DNA from: Gaiellaceae bacterium | GTDB lineage: Bacteria > Actinomycetota > Thermoleophilia > Gaiellales > Gaiellaceae | Assembly: GCA_021323315.1 (NCBI GenBank) | Contig: JAJTCQ010000005.1 | Location: 1-63,996, forward strand | Direction: 5' to 3' | DNA length: 63,996 nt | Part shown: positions 48,231-56,008 of the stretch, one piece after another | Numbering within the stretch: position 1 is the first letter of the stretch | Layout: the number at the start of each line of letters is the position of its first letter | The notes under the pieces: model-generated | Database searches by the model: none | Told to the model about the DNA's origin: nothing | Seen by the model: the letters and a program-made list of their open reading frames with translations, nothing else | Translations under genes and position numbers: made by a program

Positions 48231-50494
48231 GCGACACGCTGGGTGTCGCCCGTCCCCGCCTGGACGCGCCGGAGAAGGTAACCGGGGCGACGCGCTTCGC
48301 CGCGGACGGCTACGTCCACGGCCTCCTCCACGCTCGGCCCGTGCTCGCGACCGAGCCGCACGCGCGCATTCGCGGCTTCGACACGGACGCGACACTCGCC
48401 GTCCCCGGCGTGGTGGCCGTCCTGTCTGCCGCGGACCTGCCGCTCGCGGGGACCGGCACCGACCGGACCTCCGAGCCGCTCGCACGAGAGGAGGTCGTGT
48501 TCGCCGGGCAGCCCGTGGCGCTCGTCGTGGCGGAGACGGAGGCGGCAGCCGAGGACGGCGCGGAGCTGCTGGTCGTCGACTACGAGCCGCTCGAGGCCGT
48601 CGTCGACGTCGAGGCCGCGATGGAACCCGGTGCCGCGCTCGCCCGCACCGTCGAGGACTCGGACGACGAGGGGGGCGACCTCGAGTCGGTCCACGGCCAG
48701 GTCGACAAGGGTCAGGAGGACGACGCCGGCGAGCAGCTCTCCGGGAACGTCCTCGACCGCGTCACGCGCGAGCAGGGTGACGTCGCAGCCGCGTTCGCCG
48801 CCAGTGATGCCGTGGTCGAAGCGACGTTCCGGACGCCGTGGGTCTACCAGGCGTACATCGAGCCGCAGGTGTGCACCGCCTGGCTCGAGCCGTCCGGCAC
48901 GCTGGTCGTCTCGACGAGCACGCAGGGGTCGTTCGTCACGCGGCGCGAGCTGGCGCGGGCGTTCGACCTTCCGCTGGACCGCGTTCGCGTGATCGCCGAG
49001 CCGCTCGGCGGCGCGTTCGGGGGCAAGTTCGCTCTCGTCGAGCCGCTGGCGGTCGGCGCAGCACTAGCGTTGCAACGTCCCGTCCGCCTCGTGCTCACGC
49101 GCAGCGAGGACTTCGCCGCCACGAACCCCGCCTCGGCGCAGGTCACGCACCTCAAGGTCGCCGCCCGAGCGGACGGAACGCTCACGGCGATCGAGGCGCG
49201 AATGATCGTCGACCGCGGCACGAATGCCGGCTGGGGCGTCGAGGGAGCGACGTCGCTCCTCGTCGCCGGCCCGTACCGCTGGCAGGCCCACGACTTGCGC
49301 GGCTACGGCGTGCAGACGAATCGCTTCACGTTCGGCGCCTACCGGGCGCCGGGAGCGCCGACGGCGGCGTTCGCGCTCGAGTCGCTCCTCGACGAGCTCG
49401 CGCGAGAGCTCGACCTCGATCCGATCGAGCTGCGCCTGAAGAACGCCGTGGTCGAGGGCGACGTCGGCGTCAGCGGGAACCCGTTTCCCACCATCGGCGC
49501 CGTCGAGGTCCTCGAGCGGCTCCGCGAGCATCCGCTGTGGGCGCAGCGCAACTCGCTCCCGGACGGCGAAGCCGTGGGTATGGCCGCCGGCCACTGGCCC
49601 GGCGCCATGGAGCCTGCCTCGGCTGTGTGCCGGGTCGATGCCGACGGCACGATGACCGTCGTCACCTCCGTCGCCGACATGAGCGGCGTGAACAGCGGCT
49701 TCGCCGTCATCGCCGCAGCGGCATTCGGACTCCCGCCGGAGCAGGTGCGCGTGGTCACGGCCGACACCGCCTCGGCTCCCTACGCGGGCGCGAGCGGCGG
49801 CTCGAAGGTCACCTATACGGTCGGCCCAGCCGTGATCCGCGCCGCAGAGGCGGCGCGCGAGAAGCTGCTGGCCGCCGCGGCGCAGGAGCTCGAGATCGCG
49901 CCGGGCGACCTCGAAGTGGTCGACGGCGTCGTGCGGGCCGTCGGGGCGCCCGACCGCTCGATGACGGTGCAGGAAGTGGCGTCGAAGGCGCTGCGCTTCG
50001 GCGGCCGTTACGAGCCGATCGAGGGACACGGAGGGTCGGCCCAGACGAGCGGGGCCCCCTCCGTCGCGGCGCACCTCTCGCACGTGCGGGTCGACCGCCA
50101 GACGGGCGAGGTGACGGTACTCCGGCACGTCATCGCGCAGGACGTCGGCCGCGCGCTCAACCCGGCCCTCGTCGAGGGGCAGATGCGCGGAGGCGCCGTG
50201 CAGGGCATCGGTTGGGCGCTCTTCGAGCAGCTCGACCACGACGAGGACGGCCGCCTGCTCACCGGCTCGTTCCTCGACTACGCGATCCCCACCGCCGAGC
50301 GCGTCCCCGAGATCGACACGCTCATCGTGGAGGTGCCTGCTCCGGACGGGCCGTTCGGGGCGAAGGGCATCGGCGAGGCTCCCGTCGTGGGCGCGCCGGC
50401 GGCCGTCGCGAACGCGGTGGCGCGGGCCGCTGGCACACGCCTGTACGAACTGCCGATGACGCCGCCGCGCGTCTGGCAGGCTCTTCGCTCGTGA
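48227..50494 (+). CDS. molybdenum hydroxylase large subunit, molybdopterin-binding
   Basis: 755 residues. PEPLGGAFGGK-like EPLGGAFGGKFALVEP, the substrate loop AYRAPG at 371-376, GASGGSKVTYTVGPA, and the catalytic glutamate Glu717 in GAKGIGEAPVVGA are visible. The loop is not the AYRCSFR of form I CO dehydrogenase, so CO is unlikely; a purine, N-heterocycle or aldehyde is more probable. An acidic stretch at about 141-172 is an insert relative to close relatives as I know them. The following gene, an amidohydrolase, may act on the oxidised product. Confidence 0.88.
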   Translation: MSDTLGVARPRLDAPEKVTGATRFAADGYVHGLLHARPVLATEPHARIRGFDTDATLAVPGVVAVLSAADLPLAGTGTDRTSEPLAREEVVFAGQPVALVVAETEAAAEDGAELLVVDYEPLEAVVDVEAAMEPGAALARTVEDSDDEGGDLESVHGQVDKGQEDDAGEQLSGNVLDRVTREQGDVAAAFAASDAVVEATFRTPWVYQAYIEPQVCTAWLEPSGTLVVSTSTQGSFVTRRELARAFDLPLDRVRVIAEPLGGAFGGKFALVEPLAVGAALALQRPVRLVLTRSEDFAATNPASAQVTHLKVAARADGTLTAIEARMIVDRGTNAGWGVEGATSLLVAGPYRWQAHDLRGYGVQTNRFTFGAYRAPGAPTAAFALESLLDELARELDLDPIELRLKNAVVEGDVGVSGNPFPTIGAVEVLERLREHPLWAQRNSLPDGEAVGMAAGHWPGAMEPASAVCRVDADGTMTVVTSVADMSGVNSGFAVIAAAAFGLPPEQVRVVTADTASAPYAGASGGSKVTYTVGPAVIRAAEAAREKLLAAAAQELEIAPGDLEVVDGVVRAVGAPDRSMTVQEVASKALRFGGRYEPIEGHGGSAQTSGAPSVAAHLSHVRVDRQTGEVTVLRHVIAQDVGRALNPALVEGQMRGGAVQGIGWALFEQLDHDEDGRLLTGSFLDYAIPTAERVPEIDTLIVEVPAPDGPFGAKGIGEAPVVGAPAAVANAVARAAGTRLYELPMTPPRVWQALRS

Positions 50495-51642
50495 CGGCAC
50501 TCGAGCGCGCGCAGGCGGTGGTCGGAGCCTGGGACGAGGAGCTCCGCCGCGAGCTCCCCGAGAACGTCTACCTGTTCGACGCCCACACGCACCTCGGCGA
50601 CGACATCGACGGCATGGTGGGCAGCTATGACGAGCTCACGTCCGTGCTCGATCGATACGGGTTCCGGGGCGCGTTCATGTTCTGCCTCGACGAGCCCGAC
50701 CGTGAGCCCGGCTTCACGGCGCCGAACGACCGCACGCTCGCCCACGCCGCGCGCTCGGGCGCGGCGCTCATACCCTTCGTCCGGCTCGACCTCACCGCGC
50801 AGCCGCTCGAGGAGGCGAGGCGCTGCCTCGAGCTCGGCGCACGCGGGATCAAGCTGCACCCGCGCGCGCAGGCGTTCGCGCTCAACGACGAGCGGCTCCA
50901 GCCGGTCTTCGCACTCGCGGTCGAACGCTCGGTGCCCATCCTCATCCACGGCGGTCGCGGGCTTCCGCCGATCGCGGAAGACCTGGAGGCGCTCGTCCGG
51001 CGGAACGAGGGCGTCAAGCTGATCGTCGCGCACGCGGGGATCGCCGACATGGCCGGCCTGGCCGGACGGCTGGGCGGCATCAGCGGCGTCTTCTTCGACA
51101 CGTCCGTCTGGAGCGGCCTCGACCTCCTCGACCTGTATCGCCAGGTCGCCCCCGAGCAAGTCATGTACGCATCCGACTACCCCTACGGGCGCCAGCCGAA
51201 CTCGCTGCTCGTGGCGACGAGGACGGCCAAGCTCGCGGGCTTCGACGACAAGCAGCTCAGGCTGATGCTCGGCGGGAGCGCGCGTCGCATGAGCGCGGGC
51301 GAGGAGCTCGAGCCGTTGTCGGCGCCGAAGGGACCGGCATCCCTCGTGCAACCGCTGACGTTCGCACGGATCCACCAGTACATCTCGATGGCCGTGCCGA
51401 TGCTCTGGCTTCGCCAGCGAGACGCGATCGGCGCACTCGGGCTCGCTGTCAACGCCTCGCGCGAGCGGAGCAACGGCCATCCGGACACCTCGGAGCGGAT
51501 CGAAGAGCTCCTCGTGACTGCGCAGGAGCTGTGGCGCGCGGGTGCCGAGATCGAAGAGGGCGACGAGCGCAAGACGACCTTCCGCGCCGCCATCCAGCTC
51601 GTCAACCTCGCAGACATGGTCGCGCTTACGACGCGCGCCTGA
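50491..51642 (+). CDS. amidohydrolase-family (TIM-barrel) protein
   Basis: 383 residues. Metal ligands: His32/His34 in FDAHTHLGDD; further ligands in GIKLHPRAQAF, ILIHGGRGLPP, VAHAGIADM and the aspartate in YASDYPYGRQP. This is the amidohydrolase_2 (ACMSD/TatD-like) arrangement. The C-terminal about 110 residues after the barrel are helical and not typical. GTGA overlap with the molybdenum hydroxylase gene links it to the oxidised product of that enzyme. Hydrolase versus decarboxylase cannot be decided. Confidence 0.82.
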   Translation: MTALERAQAVVGAWDEELRRELPENVYLFDAHTHLGDDIDGMVGSYDELTSVLDRYGFRGAFMFCLDEPDREPGFTAPNDRTLAHAARSGAALIPFVRLDLTAQPLEEARRCLELGARGIKLHPRAQAFALNDERLQPVFALAVERSVPILIHGGRGLPPIAEDLEALVRRNEGVKLIVAHAGIADMAGLAGRLGGISGVFFDTSVWSGLDLLDLYRQVAPEQVMYASDYPYGRQPNSLLVATRTAKLAGFDDKQLRLMLGGSARRMSAGEELEPLSAPKGPASLVQPLTFARIHQYISMAVPMLWLRQRDAIGALGLAVNASRERSNGHPDTSERIEELLVTAQELWRAGAEIEEGDERKTTFRAAIQLVNLADMVALTTRA

Positions 51643-52192
51643 AGCAATCCATGGTGTGGTCGTCGACCATCCCAACGGTCTGCATGAAGGCATAGACGAT
51701 CGTCGGCCCGACGTAGCGGAAGCCGCGACGCTTGAGGTCGTTCGAGATCGTCTTCGAGAGATCTGTTTCCGCGGGAAGATCAGCGAGTCGCGTCCACCGG
51801 TTCACGATCGGCTGGCCGTCCACGAAGGACCACAGGTACGCGTCGAGACTGCCATCGCTCTCCTGCACCTCGAGCACGCGAGCGGCGTTGCCGACCGCCG
51901 ACTCGACCTTGAGGCGGTTGCGGACGATCCCCGGATCGGCGAGCAGGCGCTCGACGTCCTTCGGGCCGAAGCGGGCGACGGCCGAGGGATCGAATCCTGC
52001 GAACGCGCGCCGGTAGCCCTCGCGCTTGCTCAGGATCGTCGACCACGAGAGCCCCGCCTGCGCCCCCTCCAGCGTGAGCATCTCGAAGAGATGCACGTCG
52101 TCGTGCGAGGGGACTCCCCACTCCTCGTCGTGGTACGCGAGCATGAGCTCGCTTCCTCCGGTCGCCCATTCGCAGCGCGGCGCGCTCGACAT
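51626..52192 (-). CDS. tag: DNA-3-methyladenine glycosylase I
   Basis: Removes 3-methyladenine from DNA. 188 residues, against 187 in E. coli. The zinc ligands line up: Cys7 in PRCEWA, His21 in AYHDEEWGVP, His179 and Cys183 in DDHTMDCF. LFEMLTLEGAQAGLSWSTIL and FRYVGPTIVYAFMQTVGMV are the other family blocks. ATG 52192 fits the family N-terminus; ATG 52210 is also possible. It overlaps the convergent amidohydrolase end by 17 bases. It is the third repair glycosylase in the window, with the AlkA-like gene and mug. Confidence 0.92.
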   Translation of the reverse strand: MSSAPRCEWATGGSELMLAYHDEEWGVPSHDDVHLFEMLTLEGAQAGLSWSTILSKREGYRRAFAGFDPSAVARFGPKDVERLLADPGIVRNRLKVESAVGNAARVLEVQESDGSLDAYLWSFVDGQPIVNRWTRLADLPAETDLSKTISNDLKRRGFRYVGPTIVYAFMQTVGMVDDHTMDCFRRAS

Positions 52193-52199
52193 CGCTCGG

Positions 52200-52205
52200 T
52201 AGGAT
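52200..52205 (+). promoter_or_regulatory. -10 hexamer of the cyclophilin lipoprotein gene
   Basis: TAGGAT, 8 bases before the GTG at 52214. Confidence 0.45.
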
Positions 52206-52213
52206 CGCATGCG

Positions 52214-52861
52214 GTGCGCCTCGCGGTTCTCGTCGCTCTCGTGTTTCTCGCCGGCTGCGGCGGAGGGGAGGACGAGTCATCGAGCGCCGGTGGCGACGCG
52301 GCCGAGGTGACGGAATGCGCCGACGTCGACGCGCCCGAGGCGCGCGATCCGGAGCCTCTGGAGGCGCCGACGGCCGGGCTCGACGAGTCGACGGCGCACA
52401 AGCTGACCTTCGACACCAGCTGCGGCTCCTTCACCGTCACGCTCGATCTCGAGCAGGCGCCGAAGACCGCCGCCTCGCTCGTCGCGCTCGCGAACGCGGG
52501 CTACTTCGACGAGACGATCTTCCACCGCGTCGTGCCGGGATTCGTGGTCCAGGGCGGGGATCCGACGCAGTCGGGTGCGGGAGGCCCCGGCTACTCCACC
52601 GTCGACGTGCCGGCATCGGGATCGGCGTACACGCAGGGCGTCGTTGCAATGGCAAAGTCGGGCGTGGAGGCACCGGGAACGGCGGGGAGCCAGTTCTTCG
52701 TCGTCACAGGCGCGGACGCCGGGTTGCCACCCGACTACGCGATCGTCGGCGAGGTGACGGAGGGCATGGGCACGGTCCTGCGCATCGACGCGCTGGGCGT
52801 GGGCGACGGACCGCCGTCGCAGCCCGTCGTCGTGAACACCGTCACCGTCGACGAGAGCTGA
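52214..52861 (+). CDS. cyclophilin-type peptidyl-prolyl isomerase, lipoprotein
   Basis: 215 residues. A short signal ends in the lipobox LAGC (Cys15), followed by a Gly/Glu/Ser linker. The cyclophilin domain from about residue 65 has YFDETIFHRVVPGFVVQGGD (the catalytic arginine is in FHRV), GVVAMAKSG, and SQFFVVTGAD. It helps fold exported proteins on the outer face of the membrane. GTG is used because it starts the signal peptide directly; the frame upstream is not signal-like. It is followed 1 base later by the MocA-like gene. Confidence 0.88.
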   Translation: MRLAVLVALVFLAGCGGGEDESSSAGGDAAEVTECADVDAPEARDPEPLEAPTAGLDESTAHKLTFDTSCGSFTVTLDLEQAPKTAASLVALANAGYFDETIFHRVVPGFVVQGGDPTQSGAGGPGYSTVDVPASGSAYTQGVVAMAKSGVEAPGTAGSQFFVVTGADAGLPPDYAIVGEVTEGMGTVLRIDALGVGDGPPSQPVVVNTVTVDES

Positions 52862-52862
52862 C

Positions 52863-53369
52863 GTGCGCGTCGCCGCGATCGTCCTCGCGGCAGGCGAGGC
52901 GTCGCGGTTCGGCAGCCCCAAGCAGCGCTTGCTCCTTCCACGCGTCCTCGAGCGCCTGCGCGAGTCGCCGGTCGACGACATCGTCGTCGTCGCGGGCGCG
53001 TACGAGCTGACCGCTGACGACGTGCAGGTCGTCCGCTGTGCCGACTGGGAGGGCGGCCCGGGTGCATCGCTTCGTTGCGGGTTCGCCGGACTCGGCGACG
53101 ACGTCGACGTGGCCGCCGTCGTGCTCGCCGACGGCCCCAACCTCGCTCCGGAGGCCGTCGAGCGCGTCCTCGACGCCTGGAGCACGTACGGAGGGATCGT
53201 CGCCGCGTCCTATGCCGGAGAGCGGGGCCACCCGCTCGTTCTCGGCCGGGGCGACTGGAACGGTGTCCCCGACGAGGGTCTCCGCGACCGCGAGGTACGG
53301 CTCGTCCCGTGCGACGACCTCGGTGCTCCGGGCGACGTCGACACGCCGGAGGATCTCGAAACGGTCTAG
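52863..53369 (+). CDS. MocA-like nucleotidyltransferase
   Basis: 168 residues of the NTP_transf_3 / MocA family. The nucleotide-binding start is AIVLAAGEASRFGSPKQRLL, CADWEGGPGASLRCGFAG is the family GM/SL block, AVVLADGPNLAPEAVERVL corresponds to the metal-binding LxDQP region (here ADGPN, so the usual Asp-Gln is changed), and GHPLVLGRGDWNGV follows. MocA adds CMP to the molybdenum cofactor for XDH-type enzymes, so it would mature the hydroxylase encoded 4 kb upstream. The Gln to Gly change makes strict MocA function uncertain. Confidence 0.75.
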   Translation: MRVAAIVLAAGEASRFGSPKQRLLLPRVLERLRESPVDDIVVVAGAYELTADDVQVVRCADWEGGPGASLRCGFAGLGDDVDVAAVVLADGPNLAPEAVERVLDAWSTYGGIVAASYAGERGHPLVLGRGDWNGVPDEGLRDREVRLVPCDDLGAPGDVDTPEDLETV

Positions 53370-53373
53370 AAGG

Positions 53374-53610
53374 CTAGGCGGTCGCGTCGAGCCCGCGGAG
53401 CTCGGCGAGCTTGTCCAGCAGACCGGGCGGCATGCGCTCGACGGAGCTCGTTCGTACGTACCGCCGCAGCGTCTCCTCGAAGCGGTACCGGCGCCGACAG
53501 TAGTCGCAGTCGGAGAGGTGCGTCTCCGCCTCGCGCCACTCGTCGTCGGAGAGCGTCCGGTCGAGGAAGTCCTGGAGGAGCTCCTCACAGCGGTCGCACG
53601 GCGCTCCCAT
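53374..53610 (-). CDS. zinc-binding anti-sigma factor (RsrA-like)
   Basis: 78 residues. The ZAS motif is His31-x3-Cys35-x2-Cys38 in THLSDCDYCRRRY; an extra pair, Cys5 and Cys8, lies at the N-terminus (CDRC). This is the redox-sensing anti-sigma type that releases its sigma factor on disulfide stress. Its ATG overlaps the sigma gene stop (TGATG), the classic sigR-rsrA order. Extra N-terminal cysteines might widen the redox response. No membrane segment, so it is a cytoplasmic sensor. Confidence 0.87.
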   Translation of the reverse strand: MGAPCDRCEELLQDFLDRTLSDDEWREAETHLSDCDYCRRRYRFEETLRRYVRTSSVERMPPGLLDKLAELRGLDATA

Positions 53611-54194
53611 CAGCGGATTGCCCCCTCCGCGAGGTGTTGCTTGAGCGCTCGTCGACCACGGTGCAGACGCGACATCACGGTTCCGATCGGAACATCGAGG
53701 ATCTGTGCAGCATCAGCGTACGAGAAGTCGCCGATGTCGACCAGCACGACGACGTCGCGAAACTGCGGCGGGATCTCCGAGAGCGCGCTGACGATCGAGT
53801 CCTGCGACAGGCGCTCGACGACGTCGTCCGTCTCGAGAGCGTCCTCGCCCGCGGCGGAGGCGACCTTGTTCGCGAGGTAGTAGTCCGTCTCCTCGAGGGG
53901 CTGCGTTTGCGGCGAGCGTTGGATCTTGCGGCCGCGGTCGACGTTCAGGTTCGTGAGGATGCGCAGGAGCCATGCGCGGAGGTTCGTCCCCGGCGTGAAC
54001 GACCTCCAGCTGCGAAATGCCCTTGCGTATGTCTCCTGCACGAGATCCTCTGCCTCCTCACGCGAGCCGACGAGTCGTCTCGCAACCCGGTACACCTGGT
54101 CGGCGAGGGCGAGAGCGTCCTCCTCGAAGCGCGCTCGGTCGCGGGCTTCGGCCGCGATCCGCCGTGCGTCGGTCTCGGGGCCCGCCTCACTCAT
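53610..54194 (-). CDS. ECF sigma factor, SigR/SigH-like
   Basis: 194 residues. Region 2: EDLVQETYARAFRSWRSFTP followed by GTNLRAWLLRILTNLNVDRG, nearly the SigR sequence. Region 4: IPPQFRDVVVLVDIGDFSYA then DAAQILDVPIGTVMSRLHRG. The disulfide-stress group of ECF sigmas has these signatures and is paired with a ZAS anti-sigma, as here. The regulon would include thioredoxin and thiol genes and often its own operon. TACGGT is 6 bases before the ATG at 54194. Confidence 0.9.
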   Translation of the reverse strand: MSEAGPETDARRIAAEARDRARFEEDALALADQVYRVARRLVGSREEAEDLVQETYARAFRSWRSFTPGTNLRAWLLRILTNLNVDRGRKIQRSPQTQPLEETDYYLANKVASAAGEDALETDDVVERLSQDSIVSALSEIPPQFRDVVVLVDIGDFSYADAAQILDVPIGTVMSRLHRGRRALKQHLAEGAIR

Positions 54195-54200
54195 CGGCGT

Positions 54201-54206
54201 ACCGTA
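54201..54206 (-). promoter_or_regulatory. -10 hexamer of the sigma/anti-sigma operon
   Basis: TACGGT on the minus strand, 6 bases before the ATG at 54194. Confidence 0.45.
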
Positions 54207-54248
54207 CCGCTGTCGTTGACGGAGCCTTGAACGTGGTGCGCGTGTGAC

Positions 54249-54467
54249 CTATTCCCGCGCCGAAGCGATCTCGGGGAAGCCGGACCGCGTGAGAGCGGCG
54301 ACGATCTCGTCGCGCGAAGTCTTGTCCTCGTCCCACTGCAGCGTGACCTCGCCCATGAGGTTGGCGTTCGCAGACTCGATCCCGTCATGTCCTCGAAGGG
54401 CTCCCGCGAGCCTGCCGATGCAGCGCTCGCAGCGGACACCGGTCACCTGGATCGTCGCGCTCGTCAT
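54249..54467 (-). CDS. heavy-metal-associated (HMA) domain protein
   Basis: 72 residues, a single ferredoxin-like HMA fold. The metal site is CERC in VTGVRCERCIGRLAGALRG, and the C-terminal strand-helix is TSRDEIVAALTRSGFPEI. Such proteins carry copper(I), or other soft metals, to partners. It is the last gene of an operon with a CGNR regulator and an FtsX-type ABC exporter, joined by ATGA. CopZ normally sits with a P-type ATPase, so this setting is unusual. No other metal gene is nearby until the ZIP gene at 62.7 kb. Confidence 0.85.
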   Translation of the reverse strand: MTSATIQVTGVRCERCIGRLAGALRGHDGIESANANLMGEVTLQWDEDKTSRDEIVAALTRSGFPEIASARE

Positions 54468-56008
54468 CGCGGCGATGGTACCCGCGTCGCCTCGCGCAGC
54501 TGCAGCTCACGGTCGGCGAGCTCGATGAGGAGCGGGTCGTGGGTGGCGCACACGACCGTGGTGCCGGTGTCGTGCGCGAGCGCGGAGAGAAGCCCACCGA
54601 TCTCGAGCGTCGTGGCGGCGTCGAGTCGCGAGGTCGGCTCGTCCGCGACGACGACGGGCGAGCGGGCGGCGAACACCCGTGCGAGCGCGACGCGCTCGCG
54701 TTGTCCGCCCGACAGCAAGTCGACCCGACGCCCTGCGTGCGCCGCCAGACCGACGGCCGCGAGAGCATCGGCCGTCCGTTCCCGCGCGTCGTCGAGCTCG
54801 ATACCCCGCAGTGCCAGTGCGAGCTCGACGTTCTCGCGCGCGGAGAGGAACCCGGAGAGGCCCGGCGCCTGCCCGACGACGGCGATGCGCTCGCGTCGCA
54901 GCGCTGCGCGCGTCGCGCGGTCCCGCTCGGACACCACGGTCTCACCGAGGCGGATCTCGCCCTCGTCGGGAACGTCGAGACCGGCGAGCAGCGCGAGCAG
55001 GGTCGACTTGCCCGAGCCTGAAGGACCGGTTACGACGGAAAGCTGACCGGGAGCAAAGACAGCGTCCACGCCGTCGAGCGCGACCTGGGTGCCGTAGCGT
55101 CGGGTCGCGCCTCGCGCCTCGAGAACCTCGCCGCGCGAGCCTCCCAGTCGAGCGCGCTCGGCGACCCGCAGCTCCACGCGGCCATCGACCGGATGCAGCG
55201 AGACCGACCCCTCGCCGGGCACGATTCGGGCCCGGTCGTGGATGCCCGCCGCCCGGAGCGCCTCCTCGGGGATCCGCAGCCAGCCGCCTGCCCCGACGAC
55301 CGCAGTCTCGTGCTCGCCCGACCGCTCCTCGCTGACACGGCCGTCGCGAATGTGGACGACCCGGTCGGCGATCTCCGTCGAGGCGGGGTCGTGACTCACG
55401 AGAACCGCCGCCGATCCGTGCTCGCGAACGAGCTCGGACAGGAGCGCGAGGACGTCGCGCGCAGCCTTCTCGTCGAGATCACCGGTCGGCTCGTCCGCGA
55501 TGAGGAGCTTCGGCCGGTGCGACAGTGCGGCACAGAGCGCGATTCGCTGCTGCTCGCCTCCCGCGAGCTCGTGTGGAAGGGCGTGGACACGATCGAGCAG
55601 GCCGACCCGCTCCAGGAGCTCGCAGGCGCGGGCCTTCGCAGAGTCGGCGGGAACGCCGGCGAGCCGGAGTGGAAGCGCGATGAGCTCCGCAGCAGTGAGC
55701 TCGCCCTCGAGCGCGTGCCAATAGTGCTGGTCGGCATACCCGAGAAGGTCGCGCCGATAGCGTCCGAGCTCGCCGGCCGAGGCATTCGGCACGTCGACAC
55801 CGGCGACGACGAGCGAGCCGGCCAACGGCCGCGCGAGGCCGGCGAGGATGCGCATGAACGTCGTCTTCCCGGATCCGCTCGGGCCGAGCACCACACAGAT
55901 CTCGCCCTCGTCGACCGTCAGCGTGAGTCCTTGCAGCGCGGCGACTCCGCCCGCGGCGGACGGATAGACGGCGAAGAGCTCCCGTGCATCGACCAGCCGC
56001 CTGCTCAC
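54464..56008 (-). CDS. ABC transporter, two fused ATP-binding domains (LolD/MacB type)
   Basis: 514 residues with two complete nucleotide-binding domains. NBD1: Walker A GPSGSGKT at 42-49, a degenerate signature LAGGEQQ in place of LSGGQ, and Walker B LLIADEPTGDL. NBD2: Walker A GPSGSGKS at 328-335, LSGGQRE near 432-438, and VVADEPTSRL. Between them (about 238-275) GGWLRIPEEALRAAGIHDRA, followed by RIVP, resembles an AbrB/SpoVT hairpin domain. With the fused permease upstream, one copy of each protein could form a whole transporter. ATGA joins the genes on both sides. Confidence 0.88.
   Translation of the reverse strand: MSRRLVDARELFAVYPSAAGGVAALQGLTLTVDEGEICVVLGPSGSGKTTFMRILAGLARPLAGSLVVAGVDVPNASAGELGRYRRDLLGYADQHYWHALEGELTAAELIALPLRLAGVPADSAKARACELLERVGLLDRVHALPHELAGGEQQRIALCAALSHRPKLLIADEPTGDLDEKAARDVLALLSELVREHGSAAVLVSHDPASTEIADRVVHIRDGRVSEERSGEHETAVVGAGGWLRIPEEALRAAGIHDRARIVPGEGSVSLHPVDGRVELRVAERARLGGSRGEVLEARGATRRYGTQVALDGVDAVFAPGQLSVVTGPSGSGKSTLLALLAGLDVPDEGEIRLGETVVSERDRATRAALRRERIAVVGQAPGLSGFLSARENVELALALRGIELDDARERTADALAAVGLAAHAGRRVDLLSGGQRERVALARVFAARSPVVVADEPTSRLDAATTLEIGGLLSALAHDTGTTVVCATHDPLLIELADRELQLREATRVPSPR

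Noticed and set aside
48838-50490. Plus-strand frame running in front of the amidohydrolase, suggesting a 934-residue protein
   Set aside because: The upstream part is an arginine-rich shadow of the molybdenum hydroxylase large subunit. The true start is the GTG at 50491 in a GTGA overlap.
46981-50494. Aerobic CO dehydrogenase (coxSML)
   Set aside because: The large-subunit loop is AYRAPG, not AYRCSFR (form I) or AYRGAGR (form II).
54249-54467. Copper efflux operon (copZ-copA)
   Set aside because: No P-type ATPase or copper regulator is adjacent; the HMA gene is coupled to an FtsX-type ABC system instead.
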